From Chloroflexota bacterium (GTDB lineage: Bacteria; Chloroflexota; UBA11872), in contig JAPOVQ010000015.1 of NCBI GenBank assembly GCA_026708035.1, positions 40,635 through 104,634 on the forward strand: 64,000 nucleotides of DNA. Reading direction: 5' to 3'. Shown piece after piece: positions 1 to 8,000 of the stretch (positions within the stretch are counted from its first letter, which is position 1; each line of letters starts with the position of its first letter). The translations under genes and the position numbers were made by a program. The notes below the pieces were generated by a model that searched no databases, was not told the origin of the DNA, and worked only from the letters and a program-made list of their open reading frames with translations.

Positions 1-1
1 C

Positions 2-502
2 CGATTGCCGGCGTCAACCGAGCAGGTGCTGCATCCGGCGAAGTATGCCGCCAACGAGGCGCCGCTGGAGGTTGATCTGCCAACGCTGATCGACTCGCTG
101 CCCGCGGGCTGGAGTGAAGTGCGGCGTGATGTCTTTGGCGAGTTCATGGTGAACGTGTGGCTGGGAGGAACACCGGCCGTCCCGACGGCGGCAGTAGCGG
201 CTGCGGGCTGGGGCGGGGACGCCTATGCCCTGTATCAGCACGAGGATGGCCAGGGGCTGTTGGTCATGAAGTTTCGCTGGGATACCGAACGCGACCTGGA
301 CGAATTCTGGATGGCCATGGTGGACCATCTTGTCGGCGGCGGCCTGGGACCGGGCACGTCGGAAGTGGATGCCACGACGGCGGTCTGGCGCGGTGACCGG
401 CGCACGGCGCACGCTCGGCTCTTGGCGGATTCGGTGCTGGTGGTCATTGGACACGACGCCGCAATCGTTCGGCGCGCTGCACGGTTTCTCGTGCGCGGCT
501 AA
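2..502 (+). CDS. C-terminal fragment of a large exported protein with a STEQ-type motif
   Basis: The frame is already open at the window edge, so the 5' part of this gene lies outside the window. About 166 residues remain. They begin RLPASTEQVLHPAKY, which closely resembles the STEQ(V/I)LHPEKY stretch that I recall from large exported proteins of unknown function in Chloroflexota and Actinobacteria. The remainder is a small alpha/beta segment with WxGxxA-like spacing, ending at the TAA at 500-502. An M29 aminopeptidase gene follows after about 70 nt on the same strand. No catalytic residues can be assigned from this fragment. The reading as the 3' end of a real gene is firm; the family assignment is tentative and from memory. 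Confidence 0.7.
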   Translation, partial: RLPASTEQVLHPAKYAANEAPLEVDLPTLIDSLPAGWSEVRRDVFGEFMVNVWLGGTPAVPTAAVAAAGWGGDAYALYQHEDGQGLLVMKFRWDTERDLDEFWMAMVDHLVGGGLGPGTSEVDATTAVWRGDRRTAHARLLADSVLVVIGHDAAIVRRAARFLVRG

Positions 503-575
503 GGGTCGGGACGGAAAGGCGCCAGCGGCAACGCCGCGGATATCATTTCCCGGATTGCCAATTCGAAGACACCGA

Positions 576-1589
576 ATGAGTCACGATTCATCAGTCCGAC
601 CGGACTCGCACCCACCGCGTAGGTTGACCGCGGACGAACTGGCGATGGTCGACAACGTGATGCGCCAGTGCCTGGCGGTGGCTGCCGACGACCGCGTGTT
701 GATCGTGAGCGATCCCCCGAAGCGGGCCATCGGCGAGCTGTTCCATGCCGGCGCGCTGCGGCACGCGGGCGACGTGACGCTGCTGGTGATGCCGGTGGCC
801 GAGCGCCACGGCAGCGAGCCGCCGCCGGAAGTCGCCGACGCCATGCGCGCCGCGACGGTTTGCGTGCTGCCCACGTCGAAGTCGCTGACGCACACCCGCG
901 CGCGCACGGCGGCGACGGACGCCGGCGCCCGGGTGGCGAGCATGCCCTCGATCACCTATGAGATGGCCATGCGGACGCTGGCGGCTGACTACTCGGCCAT
1001 TGCGCGCGAGTCGGAAGAGCTCGCGGCCATCTTGAGCGCCGGCGCGGAGGTCACGCTCACCTCACCCGGCGGCTGCGACCTGACGTTCAGCGCCGTGGGG
1101 CGGGACGGGCTGGCTGACACGGGACACTTCACGACGCCGGGCGACATGGGGAACCTGCCGGCGGGGGAGGCGTTCATCGCGCCGGTGGAGGGCACCGCGA
1201 CCGGAACCATCGTCATCGACGCGGCTTCGATGATCGAGGACGTACTGCCGGACCCGCCGATGCGAATCCGAATTCAGGACGGTCTGGCCGTGGGAGTGGA
1301 AGGCGCCGGCGCCGCCCAGCTTGAAACAGTGTTCGCGGAGGTGGGCGATGGGGCGCGCAACATTGCGGAACTGGGCATCGGCACAAACCCCAATGCGCAA
1401 CTCAGCGGAAACGTGCTGGAAGCCGAGAAAGTGGCGGGCACGGCGCACGTGGCGTTGGGAGCGAGCCTTCACATTGGCGGCACCGTCGACGTGCCGTTTC
1501 ATCAGGACGGCGTGATCGCGCGTCCGACCATTCACGTCGACGGCCGCATGATCGTGCGGGACGGGCAGCGGGTGTCGCCCGCCGGCTGA
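576..1589 (+). CDS. M29-family metallo-aminopeptidase
   Basis: A predicted 337-residue cytosolic aminopeptidase of the thermophilic (AmpS/T) M29 family, which uses two metal ions to remove N-terminal residues from peptides. The signature lies in the C-terminal third: ELGIGTNPNA, then GNVLEAEKVAGTAHVALG, then HQDGVI and a VDG near the end. These contain the Glu, His and Asp residues that bind metal in characterised members. At about 340 residues it is shorter than AmpS (about 410) and lacks part of the N-terminal domain. The ATG at 576 was chosen because the longer upstream extension is low-complexity and overlaps the preceding gene. A Pro/Thr-rich lipoprotein gene follows 42 nt downstream. 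Confidence 0.85.
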   Translation: MSHDSSVRPDSHPPRRLTADELAMVDNVMRQCLAVAADDRVLIVSDPPKRAIGELFHAGALRHAGDVTLLVMPVAERHGSEPPPEVADAMRAATVCVLPTSKSLTHTRARTAATDAGARVASMPSITYEMAMRTLAADYSAIARESEELAAILSAGAEVTLTSPGGCDLTFSAVGRDGLADTGHFTTPGDMGNLPAGEAFIAPVEGTATGTIVIDAASMIEDVLPDPPMRIRIQDGLAVGVEGAGAAQLETVFAEVGDGARNIAELGIGTNPNAQLSGNVLEAEKVAGTAHVALGASLHIGGTVDVPFHQDGVIARPTIHVDGRMIVRDGQRVSPAG

Positions 1590-1631
1590 GCACACGGCTT
1601 CCAGCAACGCCACTAGAATCGCGGGCCTGCC

Positions 1632-2525
1632 ATGAGAGGGCCGCCAGTCACGCCACACGACTCCGCCGCACCGGTTGCGCGCATCTCGATTCGAGCCGTG
1701 GCGGTCATGGCGATCCTCGGCGCACTGCTCGGAGCCTGTGACGTGCCGGGCGTGCCAGCCACGACGGCCCGCCCGCCGGCCACGGTCACGCCGGATCCGA
1801 CTCCCACCTGGACGCCAATACCGTTTGCCACCGCCACGCCGACCCCTACGCCGTCCGTAACCGCCACGCCGTCCCCCGCTCCGGCTCCGCCAGTGACGCC
1901 GGGCGCCACGTCGACGCCTGAGGCGTCCCCAGATGCCGCCGCGTCGCCGACTATTCCGCCAACGCCGACGGGTCCGGTGCCGCCCACCGATGCCGAGCTG
2001 CTGGCGCTGCTCCCGGGTCCGGGCGACCTGCCGGACGACCCCGCGTTGACGGTGTTCCAGCCCGGAGACGGCGAAATCACCGCCGATGCAGTGGGGCTGG
2101 CCGACCAGTTTCTCGACCCGTTGGTCGTGCGGCGCGGCGAACCGTTCCTGCTTGCGCTTGTGCTGGCGGGGCGCGCGGTCGAGCCCGTGGACGTGCAAGT
2201 GGTCAACGGCATCATCGAGCGACCGGATACGTTTCTGGAGAGCCTGGCGCTCGGCCTGGTGGAAGGGCTCCAGGCGGCAGCGCGGGCGGCGGAAGTCACC
2301 GAGCTCGAGCCGCTCCCGTCGCCGGGCATAGGCGCCGCTTCGGGCGCCGCACGGACGCGCGTGGCTAGCGGCGGCGACATCTATGAGGCTCGCCTGGCCG
2401 TTGCCGTCCGCGACGGCGTCGCGGGGATGGTCATCCAGATCGCGCGGATCGATGACACGGCTGAGCTGCTCGACGCGGTGAGCATCCTGCGGCGCGTGGT
2501 GGAAACGGATCTCGTGCGCGGGTGA
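1632..2525 (+). CDS. Putative lipoprotein with a Thr/Pro-rich linker
   Basis: A 297-residue predicted exported lipoprotein of unknown function. Residues about 20-36 form a hydrophobic segment ending in the lipobox LLGAC, so Cys36 is the likely lipidation site. It is followed by about 80 residues dominated by Pro, Thr and Ala (PTPT-type linker), then a globular domain of about 180 residues. That domain contains paired statements such as DLPDDPALTVFQPGDGEI and a C-terminal alternating strand/helix pattern ending RRVVETDLVRG. The arrangement suggests a membrane-tethered sensor or binding domain held off the cell surface. It lies just upstream of a two-component system, but no functional link can be shown. 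No enzyme motif was recognised. Confidence 0.7.
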   Translation: MRGPPVTPHDSAAPVARISIRAVAVMAILGALLGACDVPGVPATTARPPATVTPDPTPTWTPIPFATATPTPTPSVTATPSPAPAPPVTPGATSTPEASPDAAASPTIPPTPTGPVPPTDAELLALLPGPGDLPDDPALTVFQPGDGEITADAVGLADQFLDPLVVRRGEPFLLALVLAGRAVEPVDVQVVNGIIERPDTFLESLALGLVEGLQAAARAAEVTELEPLPSPGIGAASGAARTRVASGGDIYEARLAVAVRDGVAGMVIQIARIDDTAELLDAVSILRRVVETDLVRG

Positions 2526-2651
2526 GGACCGGATCACTACACTGAAGCGAGGCAGTCAGATGCAGAGTGGCATGGCGCCAAGGCCGAGGCACGGTGACGT
2601 CGGGCGGCGCTCCGGCCCTGCCGTGCCTCCGTCGCGATAGGCGGGCGACCC

Positions 2652-3353
2652 GTGGCGCGCGCCGACGTCGATCCCACTCCCCGGATCTTGGCCGTTGATG
2701 ACGATCCGGCGATCCTGGACATGCTGCGACGCGGCCTGGGCATCGAGGGGTTCGACGTGCGCGTGGCCTCCGATGGCGCGCAAGCGCTCGAGGTCATCAA
2801 CGCCGGAGCAGCCGACGTGGTGATCCTGGACGTGATGATGCCGGGACTCGACGGCTTCGACGTGCTCAGCCAGGTCCGGGCGAAGAACGACGTTCCCGTC
2901 CTTTTCCTGACGGCGCGGGATCGCGTGGCGGACCGAATCCGCGGCCTCGACGCCGGGGCCGACGACTACCTGCCGAAGCCCTTCGCCTTTGGCGAGTTGG
3001 TGGCCCGCGTGCGAGCGCTGCTGCGCCGGCACGGGCCGGCCGAGCGCCGGGTGCTGTCCTTCGACGGCGTGCAGATGGACCTCGGGGCGCGGCAGGTCAC
3101 CGCGATGGGCGAACCCCTGAGCCTGACGCAGACCGAGTTCGAACTCTTGCGCGCGCTGCTGGAGCAGCCGGGCCGCGTTCTCACGCGGTCGGAGTTGCTC
3201 GATCGGATGTGGGGCTACCAACCGCGAGCCGTGTCGAACGTGGTGGACGTGTACGTCGGCTACCTCAGACGCAAGCTCGAAACGGATGACCACCCGCGCC
3301 TGATTCACACCGTGCGGGGCGTCGGCTACGTGCTGCGAAAGGAGACCGCGTGA
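2652..3353 (+). CDS. OmpR/PhoB-family response regulator
   Basis: A 233-residue two-component response regulator. The receiver domain (about residues 10-125) has the acidic pair in AVDDDP, the phospho-acceptor Asp in VILDVMMPGLDGF, a conserved Thr in FLTARD and the Lys in LPKPF. The C-terminal winged helix (about 135-230) carries the OmpR hallmarks LTQTEFELLRALLEQPG and VDVYVGYLRRKLE and ends in HTVRGVGYVLR. The start is the GTG at 2652. The stop overlaps the start of the following histidine kinase by 4 nt (GTGA), so the two are translationally coupled and form a cognate pair. It resembles the MprA/TcrA type. The target genes cannot be inferred from the sequence. Confidence 0.95.
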   Translation: MARADVDPTPRILAVDDDPAILDMLRRGLGIEGFDVRVASDGAQALEVINAGAADVVILDVMMPGLDGFDVLSQVRAKNDVPVLFLTARDRVADRIRGLDAGADDYLPKPFAFGELVARVRALLRRHGPAERRVLSFDGVQMDLGARQVTAMGEPLSLTQTEFELLRALLEQPGRVLTRSELLDRMWGYQPRAVSNVVDVYVGYLRRKLETDDHPRLIHTVRGVGYVLRKETA

Positions 3354-4789
3354 GCATCCGGCTCAAGCTGGCGCTGTGGTACGTGGGCTTTGTGGTGGCC
3401 ACGGTGCTCGGGTTTGGGTTGCTGCTGCATTTTCTCCTTGCGGCGCGGGTGCGGAGCGAAGTGGACGTGGCGCTGCAGGGCCGCGCGGGTCACGTGCTGG
3501 AACTCGGTGAGGCCGGCCAGCCGGTCGCGGGCGTGCAACCGACGCTGCGTCTCCTGCCGGACTCGATCGCGTCGCAACTGGCGCAGCCCGACATCTACCA
3601 CCAATTCGTAAACCCGTCCGGCATCCCCGAAATGACCTCGGCGAATCTGCGCGGACGGCAGCTCCCTGTGACTCCGGGGGTGTACGAGGCGCTGCGCACG
3701 GGTGAAGAGCAGTTCGAGGACGTGCGCTTGCAGGACGGCACCCGCATGCGCGTCCTGATTGCGCCGATCGTCTGGCAGGGCCAGATCGAGGGGGTGCTGC
3801 AGGTCGCAAGCTCGGTCGACGTCGCCGAGGGCGCCATTCTGCCGTTCCATGGCTATCTGCTCGGCGGGATGGCCGGCGTGGTTGCCGTGGCCCTGGTGAG
3901 CGGCTTGTACCTCACGCGCAAGTCCATGAACCCGGTCAAGGACCTGACCCGCACCGCGGAGGCGATCTATCAGGTCGGGGACCTTAGCCGCCGGATCGAG
4001 GTTGGGAAGGGCGGGGACGAGATCAAGACGCTGGGCCGGACGTTCAATCGGATGCTCGACTCGATCGAGCAACTGGTGACCTCGCAGCACCGCTTTCTGG
4101 CCGACGCGTCGCACGAACTGAAAACGCCGCTGACGGTGATCCGCGGCAATGCCGAAATCCTGTGCCGCGGCGCGGCATCCGGCGCGGACGATGAGGCCGC
4201 GGACGCGATCCTGCGCGAAGCCACGCGCATGCAGCGAATCGTGGACGACCTCTTGGCCATTGCCGAGCTGGACGCGGCGACGGAAATGCGCTTCGAGCCG
4301 GTGGAGGTGCGCGCGCTGGCCGAGCGAGCCGTCCATGACCTCGAACCGCTGGCGGGGAGCCGCGAGCTGTGGGTGCAGGGGGACGGCGAGGTGCTGATCT
4401 CTGGGGACGTCGATAGGCTCGAACGCGTGGTGCGCAACCTGGTGCAGAACGCCATCGCGGCGACCGAACCCGCGGGCCGGATTGAGGTTGACGTGCGACG
4501 GCACAACGGCATGGCGCGGCTGGTGGTGGCGGACGACGGCCGCGGGATCGACCCCGAGCACGTGCCCCACATCTTCGACCGGTTCTATCGGGTGGATCCC
4601 TCGCGGTCGCGTGCGACCGGCGGCACCGGGCTGGGACTCACGATCGTCAAGCGCGTGGCGGAAGCGCATGGCGGCAGCGTGGAGGCGGGACGCAGCGAGC
4701 TTGGCGGCGCGGTTTTCGAGGTGCGTCTCCCCGCGAACGGTCACGCCGTCCCGGCGGAAGACCGCGCGAACCTGAGGTATCACATCTGA
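3350..4789 (+). CDS. Membrane sensor histidine kinase
   Basis: A 479-residue inner-membrane histidine kinase paired with the upstream regulator. There are two membrane helices (about residues 7-31 and 168-188) flanking an extracytoplasmic sensor of about 135 residues. A HAMP segment follows at about 190-240. The dimerisation/phospho-acceptor box FLADASHELKTPLTVIRGN has its phosphorylated His at about residue 255. The ATP-binding domain shows DDGRGIDPEHVPHIFDRFYR and GGTGLGLTIVKR. The GTG start overlaps the regulator stop by 4 nt. A hairpin with a T-rich tail lies just after the stop codon. The signal sensed is unknown; the sensor domain has no recognisable ligand motif. Confidence 0.95.
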   Translation: MSIRLKLALWYVGFVVATVLGFGLLLHFLLAARVRSEVDVALQGRAGHVLELGEAGQPVAGVQPTLRLLPDSIASQLAQPDIYHQFVNPSGIPEMTSANLRGRQLPVTPGVYEALRTGEEQFEDVRLQDGTRMRVLIAPIVWQGQIEGVLQVASSVDVAEGAILPFHGYLLGGMAGVVAVALVSGLYLTRKSMNPVKDLTRTAEAIYQVGDLSRRIEVGKGGDEIKTLGRTFNRMLDSIEQLVTSQHRFLADASHELKTPLTVIRGNAEILCRGAASGADDEAADAILREATRMQRIVDDLLAIAELDAATEMRFEPVEVRALAERAVHDLEPLAGSRELWVQGDGEVLISGDVDRLERVVRNLVQNAIAATEPAGRIEVDVRRHNGMARLVVADDGRGIDPEHVPHIFDRFYRVDPSRSRATGGTGLGLTIVKRVAEAHGGSVEAGRSELGGAVFEVRLPANGHAVPAEDRANLRYHI

Positions 4790-4793
4790 TCCA

Positions 4794-4821
4794 CCGGCCC
4801 GCTTGGGCCGGCGAAATGTTT
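4794..4821 (+). terminator. Intrinsic terminator after the histidine kinase
   Basis: CCGGCCC pairs with GGGCCGG across a 4-nt loop (7 bp, all G/C) and is followed by a T-containing tail (GAAATGTTTT). It sits 5 nt after the histidine kinase stop and closes the two-component operon before the separately transcribed Crp-family gene. Confidence 0.65.
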
Positions 4822-4913
4822 TCACCTGATTTTCATGATTCGGTCCGGCTGTCGGCCTATGCTCCGAGTGACGCGGCGGACGTCGCCCGTGCTAAACGGA
4901 GGAGTGGTCGACA

Positions 4914-5585
4914 ATGACGTCGAACACTGACGGAGACCGGACCGTGGGCGCCAAGCTCATGGCTAATCTGCGCGCGGAAGGCGCGCACCCGGCGACATAT
5001 CGCGCCGGCGACCTCGTGATGGACCCGGCAGTGGACCGTCCGCGGGTCGGCATCGTGTGCGACGGGGCAATCACCGTCTGGCGGCTGAGCCCGAAGGGCA
5101 AACAGCTCGCGACGGCCTCGCTGCGGCAGGGGGATTGGTTCGAGAACCTCTTCCCCAGCGAGACCTACGAGCGCACCTTCATCGAGGCCGATGCGCCGGC
5201 GCACGTGGCCTGGCTCGAAGGGGCCGCGTTTCAGCGTCTGCTGCGTAAGTACCCAAGCTTCAGCGTCGAGCTCGTCCGATCGCAGATTCGGCGCCTGGCC
5301 GCGGTCGAGACGCGGGCGAGCCACACCGCCTTGGCCAGCGTGGCCGACTCGGTGGCGCTGGCCCTGCTGCAAATGGCCGAACGCGAGGGCACCACGGACC
5401 TGGAAGTGACGCACGAGGAGCTGGCGCAGCGTCTCGGCACGGTGCGGGAGAGCGTGAGTCTCGCCATCAGCACGCTGCGGCGGGCGGGCGCCCTGGCGCC
5501 CGCGCAAGGGCGCAAGCGGCTGATCTCAATTTTGAGCCTCTCGAAGCTCCAGCAGCTTCTGGGCTACTACCCCTCGGGCACGTAG
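4914..5585 (+). CDS. Crp/Fnr-family transcriptional regulator
   Basis: A 223-residue regulator. The N-terminal half has cyclic-nucleotide-binding-like beta-roll features, including GAITVWRLSPKGKQ and LRQGDWFENLFP. A long dimerisation helix follows, then a winged helix-turn-helix with VTHEELAQRLGTVRESVSLAISTLRRAGAL, the Crp-type recognition helix. No cysteine cluster for an Fnr-type Fe-S centre was seen, so direct oxygen sensing is unlikely. The cAMP-binding residues are not obviously conserved, so the effector is unknown. A strong ribosome-binding site (GGAGGAG) lies about 10 nt upstream of the ATG. The gene is monocistronic, bounded by terminator-like hairpins on both sides. Confidence 0.9.
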   Translation: MTSNTDGDRTVGAKLMANLRAEGAHPATYRAGDLVMDPAVDRPRVGIVCDGAITVWRLSPKGKQLATASLRQGDWFENLFPSETYERTFIEADAPAHVAWLEGAAFQRLLRKYPSFSVELVRSQIRRLAAVETRASHTALASVADSVALALLQMAEREGTTDLEVTHEELAQRLGTVRESVSLAISTLRRAGALAPAQGRKRLISILSLSKLQQLLGYYPSGT

Positions 5586-5590
5586 CCCAC

Positions 5591-5655
5591 GCCCGTCCGG
5601 CAGGCTGCCAGACGGGCAACCCCAGGCGTCCAGGCGGTCACCCGCCTGGGCGCCT
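5591..5655. terminator. Paired hairpins between convergent genes
   Basis: Two strong stem-loops lie between the convergent Crp-family and arsA genes. The first (5591-5617) pairs GCCCGTC with GACGGGC and has an inner GGCA/TGCC stem. The second (5624-5655) pairs AGGCGTCCAGGCGG with CCGCCTGGGCGCCT (14 bp with one G-U) around a TCAC loop and ends at the arsA stop codon. Neither has a T-run. They probably act as a bidirectional terminator or mRNA-stabilising structure. Confidence 0.5.
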
Positions 5656-6886
5656 AGCTCGTCGTCGGCGGCGACGCGGCGTCCGGCGGCGACTCCGCCG
5701 AGGAGCGCGGCACGAACCTGATCCGCAGCTGGCCCTCCTCGAGCCGCGCCCGCTGATGCTCCATGCGGGCCAGGGCGCGCGGCAGGACGATGTTGCGCCG
5801 CGCCGCGCCCATGCGCACGACCAGCTCGTCCCCGCGGCGGATCAGCGCCGCGTTGCGGCGGTCGATGAAGGGGGCCGGGATCTGAAACTCAAACTCGCCG
5901 TCGATTTGGGCAATGTGATACGGGCGCTCGCGCACCAGGACGGCGGCCGGGTCATCATCGCCGTGCATCAACTCCCCCATGGCCCGCAGCCGGTCGAGCC
6001 CGACGACTTCCTCCGGAAACTGTGGGATCTGCAGGACGGGCACGGGATCGAACATGGAGTGGATTTCACGCATATAGCGCTGCTGCATGCGGCGCCAGCT
6101 GGCGGCAAAGTCTCCCGTGGCCTCCGCGGGGACCAGACGGTTCACCACCAGCGCGTCGGTGATGTGGTCGTACAGCGTCAGGTAGGTGAAGCTGCGCTGG
6201 GCCTCGCGAATGACCATCTTTTCCGGATTCACCACGATTCGGACGGTCGATTGGCCCGGACGGGTGAGCAACTCCCGCAGTTTCTCCAGCTCTTCGACCA
6301 GCTCGCCCATGGCGACGAAGACGGAATCCTCGGGCAGCGGCAAATCGGTGACCCGCCGCGCCATCGGGCGAACCATGCGCGCGAGCTGGCGATTGATCGG
6401 CAGCAGCTTGTCCATCCACCAGCGCCCGACCTCGGGAAACGCCAGCAGGCGCAGCGTCTCACCGGTGGGGGCGCAGTCCACGATCACCACGTCGAAGTCA
6501 CCCGACTCGACGTGACGGGTGATCCAAAGCAAGTTGGCGAGCTCTTCCATGCCCGGCAGCACGGCGATCTCTTCGGCCAGGAGGTCGTTGACGCCCCGCC
6601 AGGTCAGCAGCGCCTCGAACCAGGACTGGACCGTGCCCCAATAGGTTTCGAGGTTGTAGTAGATGTCGCACTCCTGCGCCCACAGTCGATCGGCCACCTT
6701 TATGGGCTCGGGGCCGAGCGGCTGGTCCAGGGAGTCGCCGAGGCTATGTGCGGCGTCGGTGCTGAGGACAATGGTTCGCGCCCCGCGCTCCGCACAGCGC
6801 AAGGCGGTCGCGGCGGCGACGCTGGTCTTCCCGACCCCGCCCTTGCCGGTGTAGAGGATGACGCGGGCGTCGCTAGCGGGTGGCAA
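5654..6886 (-). CDS. arsA: ArsA/GET3-family ATPase
   Basis: A 410-residue soluble ATPase of the arsenite/tail-anchored-protein ATPase family (SIMIBI class). The deviant Walker A GKGGVGKT is at residues 14-21, followed by LSTDAAHSLGDSLDQPLG and the switch motif DCAPTGETLRLL. It has a single ATPase domain and is not the duplicated form found in plasmid ars operons. The C-terminal about 90 residues (after PYHIAQIDGEFEFQIPAPF) are beta-rich and match the ArsA-HSP20-like domain often attached to bacterial homologues. The usual metal-binding cysteines of ArsA are not evident, so arsenite transport is doubtful. Its start overlaps the 3' end of selD by 14 nt, so the two are probably co-transcribed. 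Confidence 0.9.
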   Translation of the reverse strand: MPPASDARVILYTGKGGVGKTSVAAATALRCAERGARTIVLSTDAAHSLGDSLDQPLGPEPIKVADRLWAQECDIYYNLETYWGTVQSWFEALLTWRGVNDLLAEEIAVLPGMEELANLLWITRHVESGDFDVVIVDCAPTGETLRLLAFPEVGRWWMDKLLPINRQLARMVRPMARRVTDLPLPEDSVFVAMGELVEELEKLRELLTRPGQSTVRIVVNPEKMVIREAQRSFTYLTLYDHITDALVVNRLVPAEATGDFAASWRRMQQRYMREIHSMFDPVPVLQIPQFPEEVVGLDRLRAMGELMHGDDDPAAVLVRERPYHIAQIDGEFEFQIPAPFIDRRNAALIRRGDELVVRMGAARRNIVLPRALARMEHQRARLEEGQLRIRFVPRSSAESPPDAASPPTTS

Positions 6887-7946
6887 GGTCGGGCTCCAGG
6901 TGCGAGAGACTGACGTGCAGCGGCGCTCCGCGCGCGGCGACCACCCGCCCGACGGTGGCCGCGGTCAAGACGCCCGCCGCCGCGAGCGCTTCCCGAAATG
7001 CGTGCTCATCCTCCGGCGGAATGGCGATGAGCAACCCGCCGCTCGTTTGGGCGTCGGCGAGGAGCAGCCGCTCAGCGGCGGGAAGCTCAGCTAGCCACTC
7101 CACCTGGCCATCGAGCGCGGCCAGGTTGCGCTCGGTGCCGCCCGGCACCTCGTCCGCGGCGATGAGCTCGCGCACCCCGGGGAATACGGGCACGTGGTCG
7201 GCGAACACCGTGGCCGAGCAGCCGCTGGCCTGCATCATTTCGCGCAGATGCCCCAAGAGCCCGTAGCCCGTGACATCCGTCATGGCGTGGGCGCCGAACG
7301 TGCTGGCCACCTCCGCCGCCGCTCGATTCAGCGTCCGCATGCTGGCGACGGCGGCGTCCAAAGCCTCGGGAGGCGCGGCGTCGTGCTTGAGCGCTGTGCT
7401 GATGACGCCCGTCCCGATGGGTTTGGTGAGCACCAGCAGATCGTCGGGACGCGCCCCCGCGTTGGTGATGAGCGCATTCGGATGCGCCGTGCCGATCACC
7501 GCCATGCCGAACTTGGGCACCGGATCGTCCACGGAGTGCCCACCCGCGACCACCGCGCCGGCCTCGAGCACCGTGTCGGCGCCGCCGCGCTGGATCTCCG
7601 CGAGCACGTCGAGTGACAGCGTGTCGCGCGGAAACCCGGCGAGGTTGAGCGCAAGCAGCGGCGTGGCGGCCATGGCGTAGACATCGCTGAGCGCGTTGGC
7701 CGCCGCGATGGCGCCGAAGTCGTACGGGTCGTCGACGATGGGTGTGAACACGTCGATGGTCGCCACGATGGCAAGGTCGTCGCGCACCCGATAGACGGCG
7801 GCGTCGTCCATCGTGGCGGCGTCCACCAGCAGGTCGACGTGCGCCATTTGCGGCATGTGGCGCATCACGTGCGCCAGCTCGGTCGGGCTGAGCTTGCAGG
7901 CTCAGCCGGCGCCGGGCGAATACCGCGTGAGCTTCGGTCGCGTCAC
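6873..7946 (-). CDS. selD: Selenide, water dikinase, a selenocysteine-containing SelD (in-frame UGA)
   Basis: SelD makes selenophosphate from selenide and ATP, the selenium donor for selenocysteine and selenouridine. A standard gene caller would start at 7868 (331 residues) and lose the catalytic N-terminus. Reading upstream through a single in-frame TGA at 7904-7902 restores it: KLTRYS, then PGAGUACKLSPTEL. This aligns with the E. coli stretch YSHGAGCGCKISP, with U at the Cys17 position and Lys18 at Lys20. The GTG at 7946 gives 357 residues, close to the family norm of about 345. Downstream, DDAAVYR, the GGHSVDDPVPKFG stretch and DVTGYGLLGHL are canonical. A SECIS-like hairpin lies 27-43 nt after the UGA. 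The GTG at 7958 is an alternative start. Overlaps arsA. Confidence 0.92.
7859..7875 (-). promoter_or_regulatory. Candidate bacterial SECIS hairpin in selD
   Basis: On the coding strand, GGCGCA pairs perfectly with TGCGCC around the 5-nt loop CGTGA, and an outer T-A pair extends the stem to 7 bp. The loop G is 34 nt after the UGA and is followed by U, within the spacing (roughly 16-37 nt) and loop requirement usually given for bacterial SECIS elements. A weaker hairpin (AGCTC/GAGCT) lies closer to the UGA. Confidence 0.6.
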
Positions 7947-8000
7947 ATTCAGAGTCACTCTGGCAATCTACAGTACGCGGGAGGCGCCGCAGGGCTCCAG

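Noticed and set aside
1062..2537. Long open reading frames antisense to the aminopeptidase and lipoprotein genes, and similar ones throughout
   Set aside because: GC-rich codon bias leaves long stop-free frames on the opposite strand. They have Arg/His-rich, low-complexity translations and no family motifs.
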